A DNA stretch of 64,000 nucleotides from Stenotrophomonas sp. SAU14A_NAIMI4_8 (lineage in GTDB: Bacteria > Pseudomonadota > Gammaproteobacteria > Xanthomonadales > Xanthomonadaceae): the NCBI RefSeq assembly GCF_003086695.1, contig NZ_CP025999.1:3360334-3424333 (forward strand), written 5' to 3'. Shown piece by piece: positions 1 through 7,341 of this stretch (positions within the stretch are counted from its first letter, which is position 1; each line of letters opens with the position of its first letter). Under the pieces are notes generated by a model. That model was given only the letters and a program-made list of their open reading frames with translations, did no database searches and had not been told where the DNA came from. The translations under genes were made by a program, and so were the position numbers.

Positions 1-46
1 GCATGGTAGCAACGCGCGAGCGCCGCGGATTTCCAGTGCTTCTCTT

Positions 47-62
47 TGTGATTTGGGTCACA
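47..62. promoter_or_regulatory. CRP/Clp-type binding site
   Basis: The sequence TGTGATTTGGGTCACA matches the CRP-family consensus TGTGA-N6-TCACA at every conserved position. In Xanthomonadaceae this site would be read by Clp, the CRP homologue. Its target is unclear: the nearest convincing gene on this side begins at 618, so the regulated gene may lie left of the window. Confidence 0.6.
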
Positions 63-395
63 GGCCGGGCCCTGTGAATGCCGCTGTCGCGTTTGGCGAG
101 CGCTCAATGTCGCATCTGCACCGAACTTCGGCGTGGGGCGCAGGCACGCGTTCCGTGTTGATGGTGGAAGTCGCTCACAGCAGACGCAGGCGACTTCGCG
201 CTTTGCGACAGGTTTGGGCGTGTTCCGCCAGACGTTGGAGCAGATACGTCCCGTGCTGTCGTGTGCTGCGCCGCCTGCAGTGGTGACAATGCAGGTGCGC
301 CTTGGGGTTGGAAGGCTGTTTCAGACAATTCTGATTGAAACCCAAGCGCAGGCGTAACCAACATGCAGCGCCACCGACAACGGGTGGCACCGGGC

Positions 396-553
396 CTGCA
401 AGCCCGGAATGACAATCACGCTGTTGTTTACGCTCGCCCGTCGGCACCGTCTGTGGATGGTGCCGGCGGGTGATCCGTCGGCCTTCATGGTGGGCGGTGC
501 GTGGGGGTTTTCGAACCCGCCGGTTACTAGCGTGATGTCATTCCGGCTTGCAG
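396..553. other. Large folded element (candidate structured RNA) upstream of the small gene at 618
   Basis: Positions 396-422 pair with 529-553 over 25 bp with only two single-base bulges. Inside are a hairpin CGGCACC/GGTGCCG (442-448 with 459-465), and a GGGTT-TTCG-AACCC hairpin with a UUCG tetraloop (505-518). The last competes with a 9-bp pairing of 463-471 with 515-523, so two folds are possible. An open frame at 409-621 runs through the element and its stop overlaps the start codon at 618 (ATGA). I cannot tell a leader RNA from a mobile palindrome. Confidence 0.5.
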
Positions 554-617
554 CCACGCACCGCCCGCCACCCGCCCTGCGCGGTGGCACGCCTGCGCTT
601 TTGCCGAGGACGCCGAC

Positions 618-980
618 ATGACCCTACCTCCGCCGCATCCGCTGTACGCCCACCACGACAGCGTGAATGACGATGACAACCCCGCCCCCGAACTCAGCAC
701 CGTCTGGGGATGCTTGAAGGGCATTCGCCGTGGCGATGCCGCAGATGGACAGCCGTGGCCGGAAACCGGATTGCCGCCCGGTCGACAGCAGGCGCTGGCG
801 CGGACAGAACGTGCCGCCGTTGGGTTGCTGACGGTCGCGGAAGTACTGCATGCTGCCGAGCGTTGTCGGCAGAGCGGTACGCCTGCGCAGCATCTGGATG
901 AGGGTGTGGTGGACGGCTTGTTCCTGGCCCTGCGCGGCTTGGCGGAGAAGGTGTGTGGAGAGATCCGGCCGCCCGCGTAG
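618..980 (+). CDS. Small hypothetical protein (120 aa)
   Basis: This is a 120-residue soluble protein with no signal peptide or membrane segment. The first 50 residues are polar and probably disordered; the rest is helical, with the run AAVGLLTVAEVLHAAERC followed by VVDGLFLALRGLAEKVC. The ATG at 618 follows a GAGGA ribosome site at 606-610. The architecture resembles small DUF3077/DUF6124-like proteins of pseudomonads, but that is only an impression. A fragment with the same ending (LAEKVC-x-EI) lies at 1852-1947, so the family seems to duplicate locally. The strongly folded element at 396-553 sits directly upstream and may control it. Function unknown. Confidence 0.6.
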   Translation: MTLPPPHPLYAHHDSVNDDDNPAPELSTVWGCLKGIRRGDAADGQPWPETGLPPGRQQALARTERAAVGLLTVAEVLHAAERCRQSGTPAQHLDEGVVDGLFLALRGLAEKVCGEIRPPA

Positions 981-1012
981 TGCTCGCGTATCGCCGCAAC
1001 CTTGGAGCCCCC

Positions 1013-1165
1013 ATGGAGCTCGAAGGCCACATGTGTAGCTCGACAGAATGCGAGGCAATGGAAGGGTGCAGACGCGAAAAAGGCCGCGCCACATTGGTGA
1101 TCTACCAGGCCGGATGGGTCTGTGCCACGATGACCGTGCGGACATCATGGCGGGCCTTGAACTGA
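1013..1165 (+). CDS. Possible small protein (50 aa)
   Basis: A 50-codon frame starts at ATG 1013 behind a GGAG at 1003-1006. It is rich in Cys and Met early on (MCSSTECEAMEGC) and ends in a more hydrophobic stretch with IYQAGWVCATMTV. It lies 32 nt after the gene at 618 on the same strand and is followed by a strong hairpin, so it could be the last gene of a short unit. I do not recognise it, and chance occurrence in GC-rich DNA is possible. Confidence 0.3.
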   Translation: MELEGHMCSSTECEAMEGCRREKGRATLVIYQAGWVCATMTVRTSWRALN

Positions 1166-1174
1166 TCTTGAGCG

Positions 1175-1203
1175 GCGTTGCGCGGCGGCTTGCCGCGCAA
1201 CGC
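1175..1203. terminator. Hairpin between convergent genes
   Basis: A perfect 12-bp stem, GCGTTGCGCGGC with GCCGCGCAACGC, closes a 5-nt loop between the rightward frames ending at 1165 and the leftward gene ending at 1221. There is no U-tract, so intrinsic termination is likely but not certain. Confidence 0.5.
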
Positions 1204-1220
1204 TGAAGCCTGGCGCGGAC

Positions 1221-1706
1221 TCAACCCGCCGAGCAGGCAACGTCCAATACCGCAGCATTCAGTGTACCCGGATGCACCGGCACAGGATCGAGCGGCCTGG
1301 GTTCGCCCCCGAGATACTCGTTGTCTGCGCTGAGTTCCAGACTCGAGAGATGGGCCACGGTGTGCTTCTTGCAGTCATAGCGTGATCGCACATCCATGTA
1401 GCGGGTCCGGGGGTGAACCTTGAGATCGTCGGGTACGTCATCAAGCACCTGGCGGATCGACAGCGTGACAGTGTCACCCTCACGTTGCAGCTTCTGCTGC
1501 CTGTCGATATAGGTCTTGGATGACGCACTGCTGCCCAGGTAATACCAGCGCTCGGGTGATTTGACTCCGTCTGCCCTGGCTGATGCCTGCGTGCCTGCAT
1601 TCCCCTGCGTTGCGCCCGCTTTCTCGGCTGCCTGGACCGAAGTACTGCCCAGGGCCACCGTGGCGAGAAGAATGGCGCCAACGCGTTTCAATTCAACAAA
1701 CGTCAT
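1221..1706 (-). CDS. Exported surface-adhesin E-like protein
   Basis: The 161-residue product has a clear signal peptide (hydrophobic run VGAILLATVALGSTSVQAA). After a low-complexity Ala/Gly/Thr stretch comes a domain with ERWYYLG, then KTYIDRQ, VTLSIRQVL, and late SRYDCKKHTVAHLSS. This spacing of W/Y, a YID strand and a C near the end is like the surface-adhesin protein E domain, so it is probably periplasmic or surface exposed. The start at 1706 was chosen over an upstream frame because GGAG lies 10 nt before it and the signal peptide begins there. A nine-base C tract lies 26-34 nt upstream (see 1733-1741). The ligand is unknown. Confidence 0.6.
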   Translation of the reverse strand: MTFVELKRVGAILLATVALGSTSVQAAEKAGATQGNAGTQASARADGVKSPERWYYLGSSASSKTYIDRQQKLQREGDTVTLSIRQVLDDVPDDLKVHPRTRYMDVRSRYDCKKHTVAHLSSLELSADNEYLGGEPRPLDPVPVHPGTLNAAVLDVACSAG

Positions 1707-1732
1707 GTAATTTCTGCTCCTTGCTACGACAT

Positions 1733-1741
1733 GGGGGGGGG
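1733..1741 (-). promoter_or_regulatory. Homopolymeric C9 tract upstream of the adhesin-like gene
   Basis: Nine consecutive C (minus strand) lie about 30 nt before the start codon of the exported protein at 1221-1706. Tracts of this length are prone to slippage, and in this position could alter promoter spacing or the 5' leader. Confidence 0.35.
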
Positions 1742-1851
1742 ACAAGTATGCCGTTCGATCACGCCTCGATTTCCACTCTTGCCTGAATAGGCTGACTATC
1801 GACTTCGCGGCGCCGTAGATTCAATCTGCGCAGAGGCAGGTCAACGCACGC

Positions 1852-1947
1852 ATGGCATCTGGGCTGCGCATCTTTGAACCGTTCGACGGAAATGACTCAG
1901 AGCGCGGGTTGGCGGAGAAGGTGTGTGCGGAGATCCAGCCGACGTAG
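1852..1947 (+). pseudogene. C-terminal remnant of a paralogue of the 618-980 protein
   Basis: Thirty-one codons from ATG 1852 end in ERGLAEKVCAEIQPT and a TAG stop, closely matching the last residues of the protein at 618-980 (LRGLAEKVCGEIRPPA). The nucleotide match is also strong around ttggcggagaaggtgtgt. No upstream part of the gene is present, so this looks like a leftover of a duplication or deletion. The rest of 1707-2023 holds nothing else I can support. Confidence 0.5.
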
Positions 1948-2023
1948 CCGCATGCGCCGCAAAGCGGGCCATACTTCGGCCGGGCCGTAACGCGCTCTAT
2001 CTGCACCCTACAAGGAGGTACAC

Positions 2024-2353
2024 ATGTTGAATGTCTTGATCATGGCCGCGCTGGCCGCTGCTTCGTCCCCTTCCGCGCCCTACGGCGACTGCCTGCTCGG
2101 CAACATCCAGCCCGGCCTGTCCGATCGCGCGGTGAATCTGGTGCAGCAGGCCTGCGCCGCCAAGCACCCGGGGAGCTTCGCGGCTTCGCTGGAACTGGAG
2201 CGTCGCCAGGCTGCGCAGCGCCAAGTGCAGTTCGATGCTGCGCGCATGGCTGTCCAGCGCGCAGCGGAAGCTGCGGCCAGGGCGGCCGACGTCGCTGCTC
2301 ACGCGGCGGCGGAGCGCGAGGCCGCGCGGGCCAAGCGCGCTGAGGCGAAGTAG
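2024..2353 (+). CDS. Small protein with possible signal peptide and Ala-rich helix (109 aa)
   Basis: A very strong ribosome site (AAGGAGG, 2012-2018) precedes ATG 2024. The first 20 residues are hydrophobic and could be a signal peptide. Residues 20-50 carry GDCLLGNIQPGLSDRAVNLV followed by QQAC and KHP, a Cys-x(n)-Cys unit seen in small exported proteins of proteobacteria. Residues 55-109 form one long Ala/Arg/Glu helix, likely coiled coil. It stands alone upstream of the island border at 2464. No function is known to me. Confidence 0.6.
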   Translation: MLNVLIMAALAAASSPSAPYGDCLLGNIQPGLSDRAVNLVQQACAAKHPGSFAASLELERRQAAQRQVQFDAARMAVQRAAEAAARAADVAAHAAAEREAARAKRAEAK

Positions 2354-2463
2354 GCGAATTAGGCGAAAAGTACGCTGTACGTGCCCGGGCCTACCGGGCA
2401 CTGCGGCGCGGCGCTTGGGCTTGGTGCTGGAAGTCGGTTGCAGGACTTTTCTCATTACCATTG

Positions 2464-2486
2464 AAAAAGGCGCCCATCGGGCGCCT
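2464..2486 (-). terminator. Rho-independent terminator after the tRNA fragment
   Basis: On the minus strand the stem GGCGCCC-gat-GGGCGCC (2469-2485) is followed by TTTTTC. It has the same layout as the terminator behind the intact tRNA-Lys at 7156-7180, including the spacer TTGCATCAA between tRNA end and hairpin. Confidence 0.8.
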
Positions 2487-2501
2487 GAGTCTTTGATGCA
2501 A

Positions 2502-2540
2502 TGGCGGGCCATGAAGGATTCGAACCTTCGGCTAGAGGAT
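2502..2540 (-). other. tRNA 3' fragment, probable att site of the island
   Basis: Read on the minus strand, the 39 nt run from the anticodon-stem 3' side through variable loop, T arm (GAAGGTTCGAATCCTTC) and acceptor strand to CCA. No 5' half exists beside it; homology stops after ATCC. It resembles tRNA-Lys of the CTT type and is oriented like the intact tRNA-Lys at 7196-7271. Together they bracket the low-GC genes 2660-7069 as expected for integration into a tRNA 3' end, although the two copies are not identical. Confidence 0.6.
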
Positions 2541-2659
2541 AAAAATAGACTCGGATCCAGCCTAATAATCAATAGCTTATCAGACTGAATTTTTCCTGTC
2601 AGCGCCCGTGAAACCATTGGTATCATCGGTTCACGCCTGAAATTTCTCCGGAGCTTGGA

Positions 2660-3424
2660 ATGGAGCTAGCCTTACGTCCTCGCACTGTGGTCGTACTGCT
2701 TTTGATCTTGCTCGTCAGCACTGCGGTTGCCCTGGTGATCCCCGATTCAGCCCCCCTACTTCGCACCATCGCGGCGACACCTGCAGTGTGCTCTGTTCTC
2801 GGCGCAGTACTTTTGGTGCTTCGCGATGAGATCGCTCACCAGTCTCAAATGGAGCGAGATCGCGTGCGGGAATCCCTAGCGCACGAGCGCCAGCTCCAGC
2901 GTGATGAGAGTGCCAACAGCTTCCATGTTGCTGCTCAATCACACATGGCTAAGGTTCTATTCGACAGGCACGTCTCGTTCGCGGAGGCATACGCCGCCGC
3001 TGCCCGCGTGGTCGTCGGGCGCCTTTTTACCGAAGGTCCAACGCCGGCGACGAGGAACATCGCGGACATAACGCAAGTCCGCCTGGATCACGGACTGTGG
3101 GTTGCGCGTGACTTGGCAGAGCAGCTAGACAAGTTCGAGATGAAGTTCGTCCGCATCGGGAACCTCATGGCCATGTGGGAGAACAAGGCTCTAAGGCAGC
3201 GGCTGCCCGAGAACTACATCGACGAGGTATTTGATCTATTCCACGAAATCACCGGTCTGACTCAAGAAGAATTGGCTGCCAAGCGGCAGGCCGGAGACGA
3301 TACGAATCACAGTATCCAGAAGGTGATGACGCAGCTGCAGGCTTTGCTTGGAGTAGAGCAGCTTACCGCTGCAAGGGGCCTGGCAGTTGCCGGCCCCCGA
3401 CAGGCGCCTACTCCAACCAGCTGA
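2660..3424 (+). CDS. Membrane-anchored hypothetical protein (254 aa)
   Basis: Residues 8-28 (VVVLLLILLVSTAVALVI) and about 33-55 (LRTIAATPAVCSVLGAVLLVL) form two membrane helices. They are followed by a charged region, residues 58-85, rich in Glu/Arg/Gln that should be coiled coil, and a soluble helical domain with FDRHVSFAEAYAAAARVVV and LDHGLWVARDLAEQLDKFEMKF. This leaves most of the protein in the cytoplasm. It is the first gene inside the putative island and is clearly lower in GC than the core genes. There is a weak resemblance in plan, not sequence, to the anchored protein at 4449. I do not recognise a family; a role in a phage-defence or regulatory island is a guess from context. Confidence 0.6.
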   Translation: MELALRPRTVVVLLLILLVSTAVALVIPDSAPLLRTIAATPAVCSVLGAVLLVLRDEIAHQSQMERDRVRESLAHERQLQRDESANSFHVAAQSHMAKVLFDRHVSFAEAYAAAARVVVGRLFTEGPTPATRNIADITQVRLDHGLWVARDLAEQLDKFEMKFVRIGNLMAMWENKALRQRLPENYIDEVFDLFHEITGLTQEELAAKRQAGDDTNHSIQKVMTQLQALLGVEQLTAARGLAVAGPRQAPTPTS

Positions 3425-3566
3425 AAGGCGGGCGCAGGTCGGCCTTAGCCAACCGGCTGGCCCGGACCGAATCGAGCCAAGCTCTGATTGCGACGACGTC
3501 AGCTTTGTGGCGATCGGCCGGCCTGGTCACCCACAGCTCGGCGCCGGCGTCCCCCTGCTCGCAGCT
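3408..3566 (-). pseudogene. Probable 3' remnant of a LysR-family regulator
   Basis: The reverse strand encodes GAELWVTRPADRHKADVVAI then RAWLDSV, which follows the pattern at the end of GcvA/AmpR-like LysR proteins (aromatic-x-V-x-P, then an F/IR-x-WL helix). No helix-turn-helix or effector domain is found upstream in any frame, and the frame overlaps the end of the gene at 2660 by 17 nt. I read it as a broken regulator left in the island. The open frame continues to 3920 but that part shows no family features. Chance similarity cannot be excluded. Confidence 0.35.
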
Positions 3567-4448
3567 GCTACAGCGGGGAGCAGGCCCCACCTGGACCGTT
3601 CGGGTGCCGATCCAGTAGACCCCAGGTGCCATCGTCCACGCGCTGAAACAGGGCAAGCCCCCTCTCGCCACCGCAGGCGACGACGGTCGGCGCCTCTTCG
3701 GCCGGCTGGCCGTGTGTGTTGTCCAGAAGAAGGCGAGAGGGAGCGACGTGGGCGGCAGGATACGGCTGGGCGTCGCGAGGGGTACGATCGGCGGGCGGAT
3801 GCCAGCGTGCAGCAAGGGCTGCAAGAGGGGTATCGGGGAGCCCAAAGCGTTAATAGTTAGAATTCTTGAGGTCCCACGGGAAAGAGGAAAAAAGGAAACG
3901 CCCCCAAAATCGCCATTCACACCATGAAAATCACATGCCTACATAAATTACAGAAAGGTAACATCCGGAGAATATTGAGGAACCCTCACTACCTTGCTCA
4001 GAGGAAACTCAGGCCCGTAGAAAACGGCTCATAAATCAATCACAGTGCCTTTCGACAGAGCAAGAATCACCTCAAATCACCCAGAAAGGCAACTCAACTT
4101 TTCCACTTAACTTCGAATACCCACTAAATTTTCTCAAGCTGGGGCTACCTGTTTCCTGTAGTTACTTTAAAATTTCGGGCTTGGACACCTCGCCGCGTGG
4201 CCGCCCGAGCCGACCTGCGGTTGCCCCGTCCGCGCGGGGGGGGGAATCGCAGGGCGAACCTGGGCCCGATCGCCCCTGAAATCTCCGTACAGCGTCTGGG
4301 CTGGCGTGCTTTGCCGGGGTACAGGAAAAGCACTCCATGAAGTACGCAGGCGTGTCGGGGAGACGAGTGCGCGCGAACGGGGCCGGCCACGATTTGACAT
4401 CCATCGGCCAAACGCCTCCAATGCCGCAGAGCCAACAAGGGGAAATGC
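3567..4448. other. Intergenic stretch with AT-rich patch; no convincing gene
   Basis: Apart from the LysR-like fragment, nothing here looks like a real gene. About 3875-4160 is strikingly AT-rich for this chromosome, with no frame longer than 36 codons (3924-4034). From 4180 to 4440 GC rises again, with a G9 tract at 4236-4244. It is best read as decayed island DNA that may also hold the promoter of 4449. Confidence 0.5.
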
Positions 4449-5183
4449 ATGGCGCTGGATCACCAGGCAGTAATGGCGGTGCTATCGAGTACGGCAGCCT
4501 CAACCAACTCCATTCCCTGGTTGAGCCAAGCCATCCCCGAGGTCGGCAAGGTGGTCGTAGCCATTATAACGGTGGGCGGGGCCCTTGGCGGTGTCCTGCT
4601 GGGCTCACGCCTCACGGGCGGGAGGGAGCGTCTCGCACGCGAAGCGAAGCAACGCGAAGATCTGCTCTTTTTAGCAGTAACTGTCTCTGCGGTACTGGAG
4701 ACATTCGTATCGAACTGTGCCTCTGTCAGTAGTGACGATGGCACATCCATGGGGCAACTTAGCCGTACTGAGGACGGTGAGGAGTACCGATCTGCTCAGG
4801 TTGAAGCCCCAAAGCTGGACTTTTCGGACCTGCAGGTTGCTTGGACTGCTCTGCCAGCCGAGATGCTCGATCGCCTGCACGCGCTCCCAGCGAAGCTCCG
4901 CAACGTTGAATCCGCCCTGTCAGATCTCGCGGAACACGACTGGTCGCCATACGATGAGTACTTTGAACACAGGCAATTGAAATACGCAAAGCTCGGCGTG
5001 AACGCCGGGCAGCTTTCGCGCGAGATTCGTATTGCGGCTGGCCTTTCGCCCGAACTTGACGAGGAACAGACAGTGTTCCAATGGTTGTCCGAGCGAGAGG
5101 TTCTCCTTGGAAAACAGAACATGCAGCGTGACCAACGCCAATCGGAGGCGAATGCGCGAATGTTCACAACCTCCACTCAGTAA
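4449..5183 (+). CDS. Membrane-anchored partner candidate of the RelA/SpoT protein (244 aa)
   Basis: A single membrane helix lies at about residues 33-53 (GKVVVAIITVGGALGGVLLG). It is followed by a basic stop (SRLTGGRERLAREAK) and a long cytoplasmic helical domain with acidic patches. AAGGGGAAATGC precedes the ATG. The gene ends 33 nt before the RelA/SpoT-domain gene at 5217 on the same strand, so the two are probably co-transcribed. No enzymatic motif is visible. A membrane-tethered sensor or antitoxin for its neighbour is an inference from position only. Confidence 0.55.
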   Translation: MALDHQAVMAVLSSTAASTNSIPWLSQAIPEVGKVVVAIITVGGALGGVLLGSRLTGGRERLAREAKQREDLLFLAVTVSAVLETFVSNCASVSSDDGTSMGQLSRTEDGEEYRSAQVEAPKLDFSDLQVAWTALPAEMLDRLHALPAKLRNVESALSDLAEHDWSPYDEYFEHRQLKYAKLGVNAGQLSREIRIAAGLSPELDEEQTVFQWLSEREVLLGKQNMQRDQRQSEANARMFTTSTQ

Positions 5184-5216
5184 TTCCCCAGCACCGATCA
5201 CCAGTGAGGGACATTT

Positions 5217-6281
5217 ATGGCATTTGTCGTACCTCAGTTCAGTAGAAAGCAAGTGGAGCGCGCGGGCGATGTCCTGCGCCAAGACCCGGCTGTCGGCAAG
5301 GACATCGTCACAGCCATGCCAGTGATAACGAATTGGCGCGCGGCTCATGCCTACCCACTCAATACTTTCCAAGCAGCACTTCGCAAGAAGCTGAAAGCGC
5401 AAGGGCTGGACGCGACCGACGCTGCGGTCGGACAGCGTTTGAAACGACTCCCATCTATCGCCTCTAAGCTGCAACGATTTGGCGATATGTCTCTATCCCG
5501 CATGCAGGATATCGCCGGACTTCGCGCGGTCGTCCCAAATCCCAAGGTTCTAGATGCGCTCCACCGATCCTATGTTCACAGCGCCCGCTTTCCTCATGAG
5601 CTGAGAAAGGTGGACAACTACGTTGCTGCGCCTAAAGCCGATGGCTATCGCAGCATTCACCTTGTCTACCGTTACCAGAATTCACGTGCACCTGCCTACG
5701 ATGGTCTGCACGTCGAATTGCAGCTTCGCACGCGCCTTCAGCATGCCTGGGCTACCGCTGTTGAGACCGTTGACGTGTTTGAGAACCTCGCGATCAAGGC
5801 CGGGCGCCCCACCCCTCTCTGGCGCGAGTTTTTCCTCCTCGCTAGCGCAGCGTTCGCCGTGCAGGAGAAGACGGCACTCCCGGACGAGCTAGCGAGCCTT
5901 GCATTCAGCGAGATTGTCCGCCGCCTCCAGGATGTCGAGCGCCGACTCAACGTGTTGGCTCTTCTCCGTGGATTCAGCGTTGCGGCAGACAAGATCCATC
6001 AGAGCGGGCGCTCCTCGTCCGCCTATCACTTGGTTATTCTCAATACCGAGCGCTCGGTGCTCACAATCAAATCGTTTGCCGAGCGAGATCTTGAACACGC
6101 GACGGCTGCATATGCTGAAGCCGAGTTCCGAACGGCTCGCGGAGAGCCGATCGACGCCGTCTTGGTCGCGGGCGGTGGCGTCGACCAATTGCGCAAGACT
6201 TACCCAAACTACTTCTTGGACGCCGGCGTCTTTGTACAGCGCATCACCGCCCTTTGCAGGATGAACATAGGGGTGCCCTAG
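5217..6281 (+). CDS. Solitary RelA/SpoT-domain nucleotidyltransferase-like protein
   Basis: Residues 90-215 hold the synthetase-type motifs: RMQDIAGLRAVV, then NYVAAPKADGYRSIHLVY and LHVELQLRTRLQHAWATAVE. These contain the R-D-G, K/GYRS and E-x-Q-x-RT-x-QHAWA residues that bind pyrophosphate donor and acceptor in (p)ppGpp synthetases. There is no HD hydrolase, TGS or ACT domain, so this is not a long RelA or SpoT. A helical N-terminal 80 residues and a C-terminal domain of about 140 residues ending in YPNYFLDAGVF flank the core. Solitary proteins of this superfamily either make alarmones or act as toxins that pyrophosphorylate tRNA 3' ends; sequence alone does not decide which. Start: GAGGG 8 nt before ATG. 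It is in the tRNA-flanked island behind a membrane protein. Confidence 0.75.
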   Translation: MAFVVPQFSRKQVERAGDVLRQDPAVGKDIVTAMPVITNWRAAHAYPLNTFQAALRKKLKAQGLDATDAAVGQRLKRLPSIASKLQRFGDMSLSRMQDIAGLRAVVPNPKVLDALHRSYVHSARFPHELRKVDNYVAAPKADGYRSIHLVYRYQNSRAPAYDGLHVELQLRTRLQHAWATAVETVDVFENLAIKAGRPTPLWREFFLLASAAFAVQEKTALPDELASLAFSEIVRRLQDVERRLNVLALLRGFSVAADKIHQSGRSSSAYHLVILNTERSVLTIKSFAERDLEHATAAYAEAEFRTARGEPIDAVLVAGGGVDQLRKTYPNYFLDAGVFVQRITALCRMNIGVP

Positions 6282-6325
6282 CGCCCTCACTTGTTTCACA
6301 GCGTGCTCAATCTCTCCTTTGCAAC

Positions 6326-7069
6326 TCACCAATGGTGACGCGTTGCTTCGCCGCCGCCCCATTGATAGCCCTCAAGCCGGGCCGCAACCACTGTGATTCT
6401 GGAGCCTGGGAACGGGTCAAGGATGCAGCCGCCTGCCTCGCAGATCCTCATCAGTTGTCGCATGAAGTCGGTGGACTTTCCGGTCATGTGGTGTCTGTCA
6501 GCCTTGCGGACGCTCTCACGAATTGCGCTAGGCAGAACGGATGCGCGGCGATCGAGCGGCGTGTTGCTCTTGCTGCCCCATACCACGTACGCGGTCTGGT
6601 TACGGAATCGCCCCAACTGAGGACGCCCCCCTTCCGTCGTGTCCCATACAGCCACACCGCGCCAGGTGAAACCGGCGGACTGCATCGCATCTCTGATGGC
6701 TGGCAGCTGTCGCCAGTCGGTGACCAGCAACACCATGGCGCTCTGCTTCAACACTCGACTGCATTCGGCCAGCCACAGCGGTATCCATGCCAAGTGCGAG
6801 CACTGTTCGCGTTCGTCGCGCACAAAGTCTCCATGCACGTCGCTGCGCAGGTACTTGCTTGATGCCGGCTGCTGGCGAGAGGCAGCGTGCACGCTGCCGC
6901 CTAAGATACTGCTTGGTAGCGCTGGATATGAGAAGCAGTTCGCGTTGGGATGATATGCAAGAGCGAGCGCTTCACACTGCACGGCCTCAAGCATCAGGGC
7001 TTCACGGACGGCGACAACAGGGCTGCAGGCGGCCACGTTACCGAAGCGATGCGACAGCACTACGACCAT
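6326..7069 (-). pseudogene. Decayed phage-type DNA methyltransferase
   Basis: The middle and end match beta-type phage adenine/cytosine-N4 methyltransferases: WLAECSRVLK, then VLLVTDWRQLPAIRDAMQSAGF, WRGVAVWDTTEGGRPQLGRFRN, and KSTDFMRQLMRIC before DPFPGS. Two catalytic signatures are lost. The D-P-P-Y motif that should precede SVHAASRQQPASSKY is absent, replaced by SYPALPSSILGG. The SAM-binding FAGSGTT near the end reads PFPGSRIT. The N-terminal 40 residues fit no family member and the C-terminus is cut short. It looks inactive and points to a prophage origin for part of the island. Confidence 0.65.
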
Positions 7070-7155
7070 GAACTACCGGTGGTCCAACCACCTGGCATGA
7101 GGAGCCCGCTTGAGCGTGGAACCACTTAACTTTTTCGGAAATTTCTCCGAACGCA

Positions 7156-7180
7156 CAAAAAAGGCGCCGTAATGGCGCCT
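7156..7180 (-). terminator. Rho-independent terminator of tRNA-Lys
   Basis: Minus-strand stem AGGCGCC-attac-GGCGCCT followed by TTTTTT, 16 nt after the CCA end of the tRNA. Confidence 0.85.
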
Positions 7181-7195
7181 AAATCGTTGATGCAT

Positions 7196-7271
7196 TGGTG
7201 GGCCGTGATGGATTCGAACCATCGACCAAAAGATTAAAAGTCTTCTGCTCTACCGACTGAGCTAACGGCCC
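7196..7271 (-). tRNA. tRNA-Lys (anticodon TTT)
   Basis: The 76-nt minus-strand gene folds as a complete cloverleaf. The acceptor GGGCCGT pairs with ACGGCCC, the anticodon stem is AAGAC/ATCTT around the loop with TTT, and the T arm is GATGG-TTCGAAT-CCATC. The CCA is encoded. Its 3' end borders the island 2464-7180. A terminator follows at 7156-7180. Confidence 0.95.
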
Positions 7272-7341
7272 ATGCATGCCCAACCTTTCGGCGGGGTCGG
7301 CATTTTACCCTACTTTGATGGCTTGGTGGGAAGGCAAAAGC

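Noticed and set aside
3567..3920. N-terminal extension of the LysR-like fragment as a full gene
   Set aside because: No helix-turn-helix or effector domain; Pro/Arg-rich composition looks noncoding.
3924..4034. 36-codon frame in the AT-rich patch
   Set aside because: Too short, no clear ribosome site, no family resemblance.
4145..4503. Three overlapping leftward frames of about 100 codons
   Set aside because: No ribosome sites, no recognisable domain, and they overlap each other and the start of the gene at 4449.
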